Source: an uncultured Lachnospiraceae bacterium (GTDB taxonomy: Bacteria > Bacillota_A > Clostridia > Lachnospirales > Lachnospiraceae). Taken from it: DNA of 27,057 bases. The position numbers and the translations under genes were made by a program. The stretch is taken from assembly GCA_910577835.1 (NCBI GenBank), contig CAJTOU010000040.1:1-27057 (forward strand). Reading direction: 5' to 3'. The notes beneath the pieces were generated by a model. The model was not told the origin of the DNA. It worked only from the letters and a program-made list of their open reading frames with translations, and did not search any database. Below are positions 14,390 through 22,837 of this stretch, piece by piece (the stretch's first letter is position 1; each line of letters begins with the position of its first letter).

Positions 14390-17029
14390 ATGAAGGATAT
14401 AAAATCTAAGAATATAAAATCGAATGAAACAAAGAAAAGTATACAATGGAAAGGTATACAATGGAAAAGTATACAATGGAATGATATGCAGTGGAAAAAG
14501 ATGACCGCATGCCTGATGACCGCGGCGTTATTTGGCTCAACACTCACCGCATGCGGCTCTGGTAATAAAGAGGTAAATAATACCTCTGCAAAAAAAGATG
14601 ATGATAAAGAAAAATCTCCAAAAAGTGAAGCTGCTTCCGCAGGGGTAGGTTCAGGAATGGCAAGTAAGGAAGAAACGGTTTATGTAGTAACAGATAAGTC
14701 TGGAAAGGCCACAAATATCACTGTCAGCGAATGGCTGAAAAATCAGGGTGCCTATGAAAGTCTTGATGATTTGACAAACCTGTCTGATATTGTAAATGTC
14801 AAGGGAGATGAGAGCTTTGTTTTGTCAGGAAATGAACTTACTTTCGCGGCAGGCGGTTCAGATATATATTATCAGGGAAGTATGCCGGCTTCAGAAAAGC
14901 TTCCAGTGGAATTAAAAATTACTTATACGATTGACGGAAAAGAAGTAAGCGCCAGTGATATTGTCGGAAAATCGGGAAAACTCGTTATGAAGATTCAATA
15001 TGTACCAAACGAGAAAACAGAAAAGATAATAAACGGCGAAAAGAAGGAAATTTATCTTCCGTTTCTGGCTGCGACAGGCATGCTGTTATCCACTGATAAG
15101 TGTACAAATGTAGAAATAACAAATGGAAAAGTTATTTCCAATGGAAATTATAATGTAGTAATAGGAATAGGAATTCCGGGACTTGGTCAGAATCTTGGTC
15201 TGGAAGGAAAAGATGCAGAAAAAATCCCTGATACCGTAGAGATTACGGCAGATGTGAAGGATTTCGACCTTGATATGATGATGACATTTGTGACAAATGA
15301 GATGTTTTCTGAACTGGATTTTGAGGAAGCGGACAGTCTTTCAGACATTGATGAACAGATAAAGACTCTTACTGATGCTTCTTCTCAGTTAAGAGAAGGA
15401 ATAAAGACATTAAGACAGGGAATAGAAAGTCTTAATTCCGGCAGTTCGACTCTTGCAGACGGGGCGATGCAGTTAGATGAAGGTGCCAAGGCTCTTGCCA
15501 CAGGACTGGATACTGCATTATCTGGTTCAAAGCAATTGGTATCAGGAAGCAGTGAGCTGGAAAATGGTCTTCAAAAGCTGATGTCCGCATTTACAGCGAC
15601 AGATGGAGCTGTCAGCGCAGCAGAACAGCTGGACAGCGGTGCAGCAGCTTTAAGCGCAGGCATTTCACAGCTTGCAGGAGGCTTAAATAATACATTCAGT
15701 CAGATAGCGGCATCACAGCAGGAAGCAGCAAAGACTTATTCTGATTATCTGGCGGCGACCGGACTTTCTGACGCAAATGTGGAAAGCAATACGGAAATAC
15801 AGCAGCAGCTTACACAATATATCGGAAACTACGCGATGAGATGTATTGCAATTAACAATGAAATATTGACCACAAAACAGGAGGAAATAAAACAGCAGAA
15901 AACCAAGGAAGCTATGGCGGCAAATCAAAAGCTTATTGCAGAAACTCAGCAGAGGGTAATTGCAGAAAATCAGGCTACTGTCACTGAGAAGGTGAAAGCA
16001 GAGATTATGGAGGCAAATAAAGATTATATTGACAGTATAAAGCAGCGGATACAGCCGCAGATAGAATCACAGGTAAAGTCGCAAATACCACAGCTTCAGC
16101 AGGAGATACAGCAGCAGGTAATGCAGGAGTATCTGGCAAAATATCCAAATCAGGATATGTCGGGTGGTATTCCGGAGGAGCTTTTACAGGAGATACAGCA
16201 GCAGGTAATGCAGCGAGTGACAGAGCGGGTAACACAGATGATTACAGAGCAGGTGACGCAGCAGGTAACACAGGAGGTGACCGCTGCATATGGAAAAGTG
16301 ATTGAAAAACAGGTAACACAGGAATTAACAGAAATGGTAGAAGCAGAGGTGACCCAGGTTTTGACACCGGAAGTAACACAGGCGGTGACGCAGGAGCTTA
16401 CTGCTATGGTGACACAGGCAGTGACAAACGATGCAGTATTAAAGGAATATAATGAGAAGATAGCGGCGCTTGTACAGGCGGCGGGACAGAAGGGAGCCTA
16501 TACAGCTTTAAAGACGATTTCAGACGGAGCAGCTTCTCAGGATTTGACAGGAAATCTTGGAAAGCTGGTATCCGGCGCAGGAGAGCTTGCAGATGGTGTT
16601 GCAAGGTTCAGAGGTGCTATTGGCAGAGGAGGAGATACTTCTACGGAAACGATTTTTGGAGCGCTGTATAATCTTTCACAGGGAAGTGGTCAGCTTTATA
16701 CAGGCATGGTTTCATTAAATGACGGTGTAAGCCAGCTTGAATCAGGAAGCAATACCTTGGCTGACGGAACAGGCAGCTTAAAAGCAAAGGTTCCGGAACT
16801 TCTATCAGGAATCGAACAGCTTCTTGACGGTTCAAAGACTTTAGAATCAGGAATGAATGAATTTGATAAAGACGGAATTCAGAAAATTGCTGATTTGTAT
16901 AATGGAGATATAAAGGAATTTATTGAAAATATAAAGGCTGTCGCAGAGGCAGGAAAGGAGTATAAGACATTTACAAAACTTGCAGATAATCAGGAAGGCA
17001 GTGTGAAGTTTATTATTACTACTAAATAA
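14390..17029 (+). CDS. Large lipoprotein with Leu/Gly heptad repeats (YhgE-like), MMPL partner
   Basis: An 879-residue secreted lipoprotein. The ATG at 14390 follows AAAGAAAGGAA; an upstream in-frame TTG at 14345 lacks a good site. An unusually long basic n-region of repeated IQWK units leads to a hydrophobic stretch and lipobox LTAC (cleavage before the Cys). After a low-complexity linker and a beta-rich domain (about 80-310), two blocks of 'LxxGxxxLxxGxxxL' heptads occur (about 330-440 and 720-825), as in YhgE/Pip and MMPL-associated proteins (TIGR03057-like). Between them is a long Gln-rich coiled coil with many VTQ steps (about 500-690). No C-terminal membrane segment exists, unlike YhgE. 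It is probably an extracytoplasmic adaptor or stalk for the upstream exporter, in the same operon. Confidence 0.85.
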   Translation: MKDIKSKNIKSNETKKSIQWKGIQWKSIQWNDMQWKKMTACLMTAALFGSTLTACGSGNKEVNNTSAKKDDDKEKSPKSEAASAGVGSGMASKEETVYVVTDKSGKATNITVSEWLKNQGAYESLDDLTNLSDIVNVKGDESFVLSGNELTFAAGGSDIYYQGSMPASEKLPVELKITYTIDGKEVSASDIVGKSGKLVMKIQYVPNEKTEKIINGEKKEIYLPFLAATGMLLSTDKCTNVEITNGKVISNGNYNVVIGIGIPGLGQNLGLEGKDAEKIPDTVEITADVKDFDLDMMMTFVTNEMFSELDFEEADSLSDIDEQIKTLTDASSQLREGIKTLRQGIESLNSGSSTLADGAMQLDEGAKALATGLDTALSGSKQLVSGSSELENGLQKLMSAFTATDGAVSAAEQLDSGAAALSAGISQLAGGLNNTFSQIAASQQEAAKTYSDYLAATGLSDANVESNTEIQQQLTQYIGNYAMRCIAINNEILTTKQEEIKQQKTKEAMAANQKLIAETQQRVIAENQATVTEKVKAEIMEANKDYIDSIKQRIQPQIESQVKSQIPQLQQEIQQQVMQEYLAKYPNQDMSGGIPEELLQEIQQQVMQRVTERVTQMITEQVTQQVTQEVTAAYGKVIEKQVTQELTEMVEAEVTQVLTPEVTQAVTQELTAMVTQAVTNDAVLKEYNEKIAALVQAAGQKGAYTALKTISDGAASQDLTGNLGKLVSGAGELADGVARFRGAIGRGGDTSTETIFGALYNLSQGSGQLYTGMVSLNDGVSQLESGSNTLADGTGSLKAKVPELLSGIEQLLDGSKTLESGMNEFDKDGIQKIADLYNGDIKEFIENIKAVAEAGKEYKTFTKLADNQEGSVKFIITTK
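14439..14498 (+). repeat. 15-bp tandem repeats in the lipoprotein signal region
   Basis: Three near-perfect copies of GTATACAATGGAAAR start at 14439, 14454 and 14469, and a degenerate fourth at 14484. They encode repeated IQWK-type units that lengthen the positively charged start of the signal peptide. Confidence 0.9.
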
Positions 17030-17048
17030 TTATCCGGAGATACGTAGT

Positions 17049-17092
17049 AAATAAGAACCATATCTAGCAACAGGATGTGGTTCTTATTTTTT
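17049..17092 (+). terminator. Rho-independent terminator after the lipoprotein gene
   Basis: AATAAGAACCA (17050-17060) pairs with TGGTTCTTATT (17078-17088) and a T-run follows. It ends the MMPL-lipoprotein transcript 20 bases after the stop codon. Confidence 0.85.
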
Positions 17093-17395
17093 GTGACACT
17101 GTTCCAAACAGCGCAGGTATTTTATTCTGAGAGCTGCTGTAAGAGTTTGAAAGGGGTAGGCAGTGAAGTATCAAATTTTTTAAAATCTTTTGTTTTTTGA
17201 AATGCAAAGAGGTTTGAACCGTTTGTTACGGGACAAACCTCTTTCACATCATGGAACATTCCAGATATACAAGTTGTTGCAATTTTCCAGTTAATTTGAT
17301 GGCTGTTTTCTTGTATACTCTTTTTTGCCTGAGAAGCCTTTCCTCAGTTTTAAAATAAAATTCCTGTATAGACGTTTTTTGTTGAACTTTATAAA
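17093..17395. other. Intergenic stretch with degenerate open frames and an 11-bp hairpin
   Basis: No convincing gene. The minus strand has a 45-codon ATG frame at 17259-17122 (starting MFHDVKEVCPVTNG) without a good ribosome binding site. A second frame, without an ATG, overlaps its upstream part. Together they could be a decayed gene downstream of the small Cys-rich peptide. A hairpin AAAGAGGTTTG/CAAACCTCTTT (17206-17216 and 17234-17244) lies inside and has no T-run, so it is a poor terminator. Confidence 0.4.
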
Positions 17396-17515
17396 TTAGC
17401 AACCTTTACAACAAGCACCGCTTAAACAACAAAAACCACTAACTTTAAAGCTTTCACAATCAAATTGTTCTTCTATGAACAAATTAAAATTGTATGAGTG
17501 TCTTAAAATTATCAT
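17396..17515 (-). CDS. 39-residue Cys-rich peptide, candidate RiPP precursor
   Basis: A short minus-strand gene divergent from the radical SAM cluster. The ATG at 17515 is preceded by GGAAAGGAG (ten bases upstream) and, further up, TATAAT (17545-17540). The product starts MIILRHSYNFNLFIEEQ and ends FCCLSGACCKGC, with five cysteines in the last eleven residues plus Cys20. A polar or acidic N-terminal half of about 26 residues followed by a dense Cys/Gly/Ser tail is the classic leader-core layout of peptides modified by SPASM radical SAM enzymes, three of which are encoded within 9 kb. CcpM-associated clostridial peptides (CLI_3235 type) are the nearest class I know, but homology is unproven. 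The frame ends cleanly after the Cys tail. Alternative: a small metal-binding or defensin-like protein. Confidence 0.7.
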   Translation of the reverse strand: MIILRHSYNFNLFIEEQFDCESFKVSGFCCLSGACCKGC

Positions 17516-17757
17516 ATTTTGTATACTCCTTTCCATGAAATTATAATAATACGTGTTTGCCAAACTCTATAAGATGCATGATTACTAACTTTTTTCAATT
17601 TTTATTTTTCTGACTTTCTTTATTTGTTGGGCAGCATTTATTAAAGAAATCATTTTATTATATGTAATAAAAAAGTGTACAAAATAAGTTTGACAATCAC
17701 TTAAAATTATAATAATAAATATAACATATTAATTTAGTTTGGTCAATAAAAAAAACC

Positions 17758-17785
17758 TTGAAAAAAAATGATAAGTGTGTATAAT
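17758..17785 (+). promoter_or_regulatory. Candidate promoter of the radical SAM cluster
   Basis: TTGAAA (17758-17763) and TATAAT (17780-17785) are separated by 16 bases, about 60 bases before the first gene. A further TTGACA at 17690-17695 may be another -35. The stretch 17516-17843 is extremely AT-rich and otherwise shows no gene. Confidence 0.5.
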
Positions 17786-17843
17786 ATTATAATATATATA
17801 TTAATACTTTACTTATATAAAAATATTACAGAAAGGAAATATA

Positions 17844-19421
17844 ATGAGAGTAAAAATAAAAAAAATAACAAGAATAGAAGATGAGCCGGGATTATTATGT
17901 TTGGATGATTGTATTGCAACAATTGCTACATATTATGGAAGAAATTATGAACTAATATATTCGGATGGAATTAGAATTGATATTTCAGAGGATGAAAGTT
18001 ATAATTCTGTAAAAAAGTATATTGATATTTTTTCAATAAATAGAATTGAAAATTTATTTAAATATCATGGAATTGGAATACAAATATTTAACAATGATGA
18101 TAGTCAGAATTTAAGGGAAATCATAAAAAAACAGATAGAAGATAACCAACCGATATTAGTACATTTTGATACCTATTGGTGTCCTTGGGATTTAGGATTT
18201 CAAAAATTTTCTAGTGAATGTGGACACTACTTTATTATAACAAATATAGTAGAAGGAGGATTTACTTGTGTAGATCCATATTTTAATATAGATGAAATTA
18301 AATTGTCCGATGATTTTTTTAATAAAGGACTAAAAAATATTTTTTTGACAAAATCTTATGAAGAACCGGACACTGAAGATATTAATATTGGTGTAATATT
18401 AAAAAATATACAAGATAATTATTTGTCAAATGGTTTTGAGGAATGTTTGCAAGTAATAATTAATTACTTTGAGAATTCGTCAAGAGAAGAAATTTTCAGT
18501 GAAGTAACAAAAGATGAATATCTATGGTCAAATCATATAATTGTACTTATGATGCAGGTGAATCGATGTTTGTTACTTTTAACTATTTTGCTGGATTTTC
18601 TTTTCAAAAAAAAGAAAAATGAAATAAAAAAAGATTTAGTGACTGATATTAGAAATATAACAATACAGTGGAAGCAGGTTAGAAAGTTAGTCATTAAATT
18701 ATATTTTATTCGAAGAGAAAATGACTTGTTAAAAATTAGTATAGTTAATAAAATGAAAAATATATCTGAACTTTTTAGAAAGTATATATTTAATTTGGGC
18801 AATGAGAACGGGAATAATTATGAGAACAAAGTATGTAATGCAATAGAAGGAACCAGTGGTGATTGTGTTAAATTAAATCTAAAAGAGTATTTTAATAATT
18901 GTGCATTTACAACATGGGAAAATGGTAAATTAGGAAATCAGTTTGCTGATTTTTCATTAATAGGTAACTGTTTTATTGCAGATAAAAATGGTTTTGTCAT
19001 ATCTGAAGAAGAACAGCAAGTATATGATTTTAAAGCATTATATGAGAACGCGTTTGATAATATAAGTTGTAGTGGACAATGTATTAATGTTGAAATAAGG
19101 AAGTATTCAAAAATTTCAATAGTTGGAGTTGCAGAGTTTGGAGATTCTATGGAAATTATTGATTTAGTTGGAGAAAGAGATATATTACAATTGGAGGTTG
19201 GTTTTACAGATTATATTTTGTTGCCTCAGAATGGGGAAAAAGTAATTTGGAGAGGAAAGGGTATATGCAAGAAAACTGATAATAAATCAGATATGGAACT
19301 TATGAAGGAAGAATTATATCTAATGGAAAAAACTTATGAAATTGGGTTTGATCAATATATAAATAAGATTATATTGCCAATTAATCCAAGTATTCATATT
19401 TTTGCAGTAACATTAATGTAA
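17844..19421 (+). CDS. BtrH-like N-terminal (papain-fold) domain joined to a carbohydrate-binding-like domain
   Basis: A 525-residue protein, first gene of the cluster, start preceded by AGAAAGGAAA. Residues 1-190 match the BtrH_N/C39-like papain fold: Cys19 (with Cys23 nearby) at the place of the nucleophile, then 'ATIATYYGRNY', 'QPILVHFDTYWCPWDLGF', His128 in ECGHYFIITN and 'CVDPYF'. BtrH transfers an acyl group from an acyl carrier protein in butirosin biosynthesis, and a carrier protein is encoded here too (22610). The middle (about 190-330) is helical. The C-terminus (about 340-525) has 'DNISCSGQCINV', 'KISIVGVAEFGDS' and 'INPSIHIFAVTL', resembling the beta-sandwich sugar-binding modules of glycosidases. 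No signal peptide. It may transfer an acyl group from the carrier protein or cleave a leader peptide; the choice is open. Family assignment is from motif memory. Confidence 0.65.
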   Translation: MRVKIKKITRIEDEPGLLCLDDCIATIATYYGRNYELIYSDGIRIDISEDESYNSVKKYIDIFSINRIENLFKYHGIGIQIFNNDDSQNLREIIKKQIEDNQPILVHFDTYWCPWDLGFQKFSSECGHYFIITNIVEGGFTCVDPYFNIDEIKLSDDFFNKGLKNIFLTKSYEEPDTEDINIGVILKNIQDNYLSNGFEECLQVIINYFENSSREEIFSEVTKDEYLWSNHIIVLMMQVNRCLLLLTILLDFLFKKKKNEIKKDLVTDIRNITIQWKQVRKLVIKLYFIRRENDLLKISIVNKMKNISELFRKYIFNLGNENGNNYENKVCNAIEGTSGDCVKLNLKEYFNNCAFTTWENGKLGNQFADFSLIGNCFIADKNGFVISEEEQQVYDFKALYENAFDNISCSGQCINVEIRKYSKISIVGVAEFGDSMEIIDLVGERDILQLEVGFTDYILLPQNGEKVIWRGKGICKKTDNKSDMELMKEELYLMEKTYEIGFDQYINKIILPINPSIHIFAVTLM

Positions 19422-19483
19422 GAAAAAATGATTTTTGCCAATTTCTTGAATAGTTCTGTATTAAAGAGGAAAGGAGAATTATC

Positions 19484-20818
19484 TTGAGATATGTATATAG
19501 TAAATATCTATATATTATAAATGATGATAAGGGAGTGATAATGTATTCTACAAAAACAGGAAATATAGTATATCTTGAAAAAATAGAATTTGAAGATGTA
19601 AAGTCTTATCTGGATGGAGAAATACAGGCTAATGATACTATAAATTATATGATAGAATATGGTTTTTTGGTCTCGGATGAAACAGATGAAGTAAAAAGTG
19701 TTATTGATGAACATGTATATTCAATTGAAAATTCAAAAATTTTTCATTTAACAGTATATCTAACTGAAGAATGTAATTTTAATTGCGAATATTGTTTTGT
19801 CAAGAAAAGTGGAAGAATAATGGAAGAACAAAAATTCGGACAGCTATATCGTTTATTGGAGAAAAAGATTAATCAATATTCCGGGATAGATATAAGTTGG
19901 TTTGGCGGGGAGCCTCTTATCAGAATAGAAAATTTAATAGAATATAATAAAAAAATATATCATTTCTGTGAAAAGAATGGTAAAAAATATAATAGCTCAA
20001 TAGTTACTAATGGATATTATCTAACACTCCATAATTTTTTGAAATTATATGATAATAATATAAGAAATATACAAGTCACATTTGATGGGGCAGAAAATAA
20101 ACATGATAGTATGCGACTTGACAGGAAAGAGGGCGCAAGCTTTGATATAATAATAAGGAATTTACGAAAAATTCAGAAAATGGCATTTCATGAATACTAT
20201 ATTACTATAAGATGTAATTATGAAATAGGAAAGGAAATGACTGATTCAAAGGAATTTTTAAAGTTATATGATAAGTTCTTTTCGAGGGATAAACGATTTA
20301 GTTTGGTTTTAAAGCCTATAGTTAACTACGATGAAATCGATGAACAAAAACTGTTATCAATATATAAAGGAAAGACAGATGCATTGTGTGATATTATTGG
20401 TGAGTACACTCAATATGCAGATTTGTTAATGGAGTTAATCAGGCCGAGAAAGTATTGGTGTAATAGTTATTCCTGTAATTCATATGTTGTTAACGCTATG
20501 GGAGAAATATATATGTGTGATGCTGTGATAAATAGACAGGAGTATAAGTTGGGATTTATTACAGAAGATGGAGATATAAAAATACAAAAGGAATATAAAT
20601 TATATAGCAAGGTTAAAGAACATTTGCTGAAAGAATTAAAGGGATGTTTGAATTGCAAAAGACTTCCTGTATGCTATGGGTCCTGCAATAAGATATATCA
20701 TTTATTAGGGAAAAGAGCTTGTTCAATAAATGATAGTGATATAGAGAAACTTCTTAGAATGTATGTTAGAATTTATAATGAAAGGATAGAGGTTAATGAG
20801 AACAACATTAAAAAATAA
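19484..20818 (+). CDS. Radical SAM/SPASM peptide maturase 1
   Basis: A 444-residue radical SAM enzyme starting at TTG 19484, set seven bases after AAAGGAG. The SAM-binding cluster motif CNFNCEYC (Cys97, Cys101, Cys104) has CX3CX2C spacing, followed by the GGEP motif (SWFGGEPL). The C-terminus carries a full SPASM set for auxiliary clusters: 'CNSYVVNAMGEIYMC', then 'CLNCKRLPVCYGSC' (CX2CX5CX3C), and a last Cys in KRACS. The N-terminal segment (about 1-85, with MYSTKTGNIVYLE) is like that of enzyme 3 in this cluster and of other peptide maturases, where such domains bind leader peptides. It likely forms a thioether or C-C bond on a peptide. The end overlaps the ABC gene by 23 bases. Confidence 0.9.
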   Translation: MRYVYSKYLYIINDDKGVIMYSTKTGNIVYLEKIEFEDVKSYLDGEIQANDTINYMIEYGFLVSDETDEVKSVIDEHVYSIENSKIFHLTVYLTEECNFNCEYCFVKKSGRIMEEQKFGQLYRLLEKKINQYSGIDISWFGGEPLIRIENLIEYNKKIYHFCEKNGKKYNSSIVTNGYYLTLHNFLKLYDNNIRNIQVTFDGAENKHDSMRLDRKEGASFDIIIRNLRKIQKMAFHEYYITIRCNYEIGKEMTDSKEFLKLYDKFFSRDKRFSLVLKPIVNYDEIDEQKLLSIYKGKTDALCDIIGEYTQYADLLMELIRPRKYWCNSYSCNSYVVNAMGEIYMCDAVINRQEYKLGFITEDGDIKIQKEYKLYSKVKEHLLKELKGCLNCKRLPVCYGSCNKIYHLLGKRACSINDSDIEKLLRMYVRIYNERIEVNENNIKK

Positions 20819-22589
20819 TATTCAGTTATATAAACTATATTTTAAAGAAGAACCATTGTATTGTATTATTCGTATAGTGACAAGTATTTTAGGAATAGTA
20901 CAGCCGATTTCAAGTATATATTTGTTTCAAGTGTTTCTTGATGCTATTTTCATAAATCAATCAATAAAGAGAGGAATAATGATTGCTGTTTTTTCTGCAA
21001 TTATAAATTTGATAGTGGGAATTTTAAACTGGGTTGTTAATAGCAAGTTAACACCTGTTTCTGAACAAAAAAATATATTATATTTTACAAAAGAGATATT
21101 AGGGATATATTTAGATACTGATGTAGAGATAATAGAAAATCCTGAATTCTATGATAAATATACACAAGTTATAAATGATATTTCAAATAGAATTATGGCT
21201 GTACAGAATGCTGTGTGTAGCTTGATAGGAAATGTTTGTTCGTTAAGTGTGGTTATTGTTCTTATGTTACGTGTTGGTCCAATTATGATTGCAGTATCAT
21301 TATTTGGTGTTGTGGCAAATTTAGTGCTGTCACCGATTATGAATAAGCTTGGTTATGCTTCGTATATGGAAAAGACTCCATTACAAAGAAAACAGGATTA
21401 TATTAGAAGGGTTTTTTATATTAGGGATTTTATAAAAGAATTAAAAATATATAATATTTCAAATACCCTTATAAAAGAGAATAATAAAAATGCGGAGACT
21501 TTAATTGATGTAACTAAAAAATATGGCAATAAATACATAATATATGGTATAGTAGCATCGCTTGTTCAATGTTTTTCGTTTGCAGCAGTGTTAATATATT
21601 TAGCATATTGTACAGTTTTTAGGTCATGGTCAATGGGATATGTAGCATCTATGTATAATGCTTCAGAAGAATTAAAAAATATTATAGGTCAATTATTTGC
21701 AACTTTACCACTATTTGATGAGAATAGTAGATATATATCAAATTATAATATGCTTAAAAAAAGTAATACATCAGTAATTGAAAAAAAATTAGATAGCGGT
21801 AATAAAAATTTGATTGATGAAATTGAAACTATTGAAACTATCGAATTTAGAAATGTAGATTTTTCATACAAAAATGTGGATAGAAAGGTGTTGAAAGATA
21901 TAAATTTGAAATTGGATAAAGGTGGAAAATACGCACTTGTAGGTTATAATGGTGCTGGTAAGAGTACATTTATTAATTTACTTTTAAGATTATATACGCC
22001 TCAAAATGGAGAAATTATGTTGAACGGGAGAAAATATGAAGATTATGATGTTAATATATTAAGACGAGAATATAATGTTGTGTTTCAAGATTGCCAGGTA
22101 TACGCAATTAGTATTGCGGAAAATATTTTGTTAAGAAAAGTGATGAAAAGAGAAGATGAAGAGAATGTTTGGAAAGCATTAGAGATTGTTGGACTTAAAA
22201 GTTATGTAGAGCAATTACCAGATGGAATAAACAGTATCTTGACTAAAGAATTTACAGAAGATGGAATTATGTTATCAGGCGGGCAACTACAAAAACTGTT
22301 ATTGGCAAGAATATTTGTAAATGAAGCACAAGTTATCGTTTTGGATGAAGTAACTAGTGCAATGGATGCGATATCTGAAAATGAAATATACCGCAAGATT
22401 GAAAAATTTGCTAAAGATAAAACATTGATTTATATATCTCATAAATTATCAACAACAAAAGGTGCTGATAAGATATATGTTTTTGATAATGGAACTATAG
22501 CTGAACAAGGAACACATGAACAATTAATAAAATTAGATGGCATATATTCAAAAATGTTTTTAGTCCAAGCAGAAAAATATGGAATATAA
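20796..22589 (+). CDS. ABC exporter (fused permease-ATPase)
   Basis: A 597-residue half-transporter. The N-terminal membrane domain (about 1-320) has about six segments (for example near 22-45, 57-80, 135-175 and 245-275). The ATPase domain has Walker A GYNGAGKST (about 383-391), signature LSGGQLQK (about 493), Walker B VIVLDEVTSAMD (about 513) and switch His in YISHKLSTT. It is of the lipid/peptide exporter type but lacks an N-terminal C39 leader peptidase, so any leader removal must be done by another protein, perhaps the BtrH-like one. Translational overlap with radical SAM 1 shows it belongs to the cluster; it probably exports the modified peptide and could give self-immunity. Confidence 0.92.
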   Translation: MRTTLKNNIQLYKLYFKEEPLYCIIRIVTSILGIVQPISSIYLFQVFLDAIFINQSIKRGIMIAVFSAIINLIVGILNWVVNSKLTPVSEQKNILYFTKEILGIYLDTDVEIIENPEFYDKYTQVINDISNRIMAVQNAVCSLIGNVCSLSVVIVLMLRVGPIMIAVSLFGVVANLVLSPIMNKLGYASYMEKTPLQRKQDYIRRVFYIRDFIKELKIYNISNTLIKENNKNAETLIDVTKKYGNKYIIYGIVASLVQCFSFAAVLIYLAYCTVFRSWSMGYVASMYNASEELKNIIGQLFATLPLFDENSRYISNYNMLKKSNTSVIEKKLDSGNKNLIDEIETIETIEFRNVDFSYKNVDRKVLKDINLKLDKGGKYALVGYNGAGKSTFINLLLRLYTPQNGEIMLNGRKYEDYDVNILRREYNVVFQDCQVYAISIAENILLRKVMKREDEENVWKALEIVGLKSYVEQLPDGINSILTKEFTEDGIMLSGGQLQKLLLARIFVNEAQVIVLDEVTSAMDAISENEIYRKIEKFAKDKTLIYISHKLSTTKGADKIYVFDNGTIAEQGTHEQLIKLDGIYSKMFLVQAEKYGI

Positions 22590-22609
22590 AGAAGAAGAGG
22601 GAATTCCAA

Positions 22610-22828
22610 ATGAGTGAAGAAATAGTAAAAGAAAAAATCAAGGAGATAATGTGTAAATATGAATTATATAATGCCGATTTTAAAGAAGAAATAGATTCCA
22701 TAACATTTATTTCACTGATAGTTGATATTGAAGATGAGTTTAATATTATTATTGAAGAAGAAAAGCTTATTATTAGGGAATTTGCCAATATAGATTCTAT
22801 AACAGAATATGTTCTTGAAAGGAGATAA
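22610..22828 (+). CDS. Acyl/peptidyl carrier-like protein
   Basis: A 72-residue acidic helical protein. The motif 'EEIDSITFISLIVDIEDEFN' matches the phosphopantetheine-attachment region 'xDSLxxxELxxxlEexF' of carrier proteins, with Ser30 as the attachment residue. Length and helix pattern fit an ACP. A ribosome site (AGAGGG) precedes the start, and the gene sits 20 bases after the ABC exporter and 9 bases before radical SAM 2. ACP-related proteins are known, to my recollection, in clostridial Cys-rich peptide maturation loci (TIGR04069-like). A carrier next to a BtrH-like protein suggests that an acyl or aminoacyl group is delivered to the peptide or its product. No dedicated ligase or ketosynthase is seen here. 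Confidence 0.85.
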   Translation: MSEEIVKEKIKEIMCKYELYNADFKEEIDSITFISLIVDIEDEFNIIIEEEKLIIREFANIDSITEYVLERR

Positions 22829-22837
22829 AATATCGAT

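Noticed and set aside
16005..16835. Minus-strand open frames over the lipoprotein gene rich in Leu, Pro and Ala
   Set aside because: They arise from the opposite strand of the VTQ and heptad repeats.
17206..17244. Hairpin AAAGAGGTTTG/CAAACCTCTTT as terminator
   Set aside because: No T-run follows the stem on either strand and the loop is long.
17396..17515. Resemblance of the Cys tail to heat-stable enterotoxin/guanylin cores (CC..CC...C..C)
   Set aside because: Spacing differs, there is no secretion signal peptide, and the radical SAM context explains a Cys-rich tail better.
17580..17665. 22-codon minus-strand frame starting MISLINAAQQIKK
   Set aside because: No ribosome binding site precedes it and the region is extremely AT-rich, so it is probably chance.
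22610..22828. Carrier protein as sign of a polyketide or non-ribosomal peptide cluster
   Set aside because: No ketosynthase, condensation or adenylation domain lies in the window; the neighbours are peptide-maturation genes.
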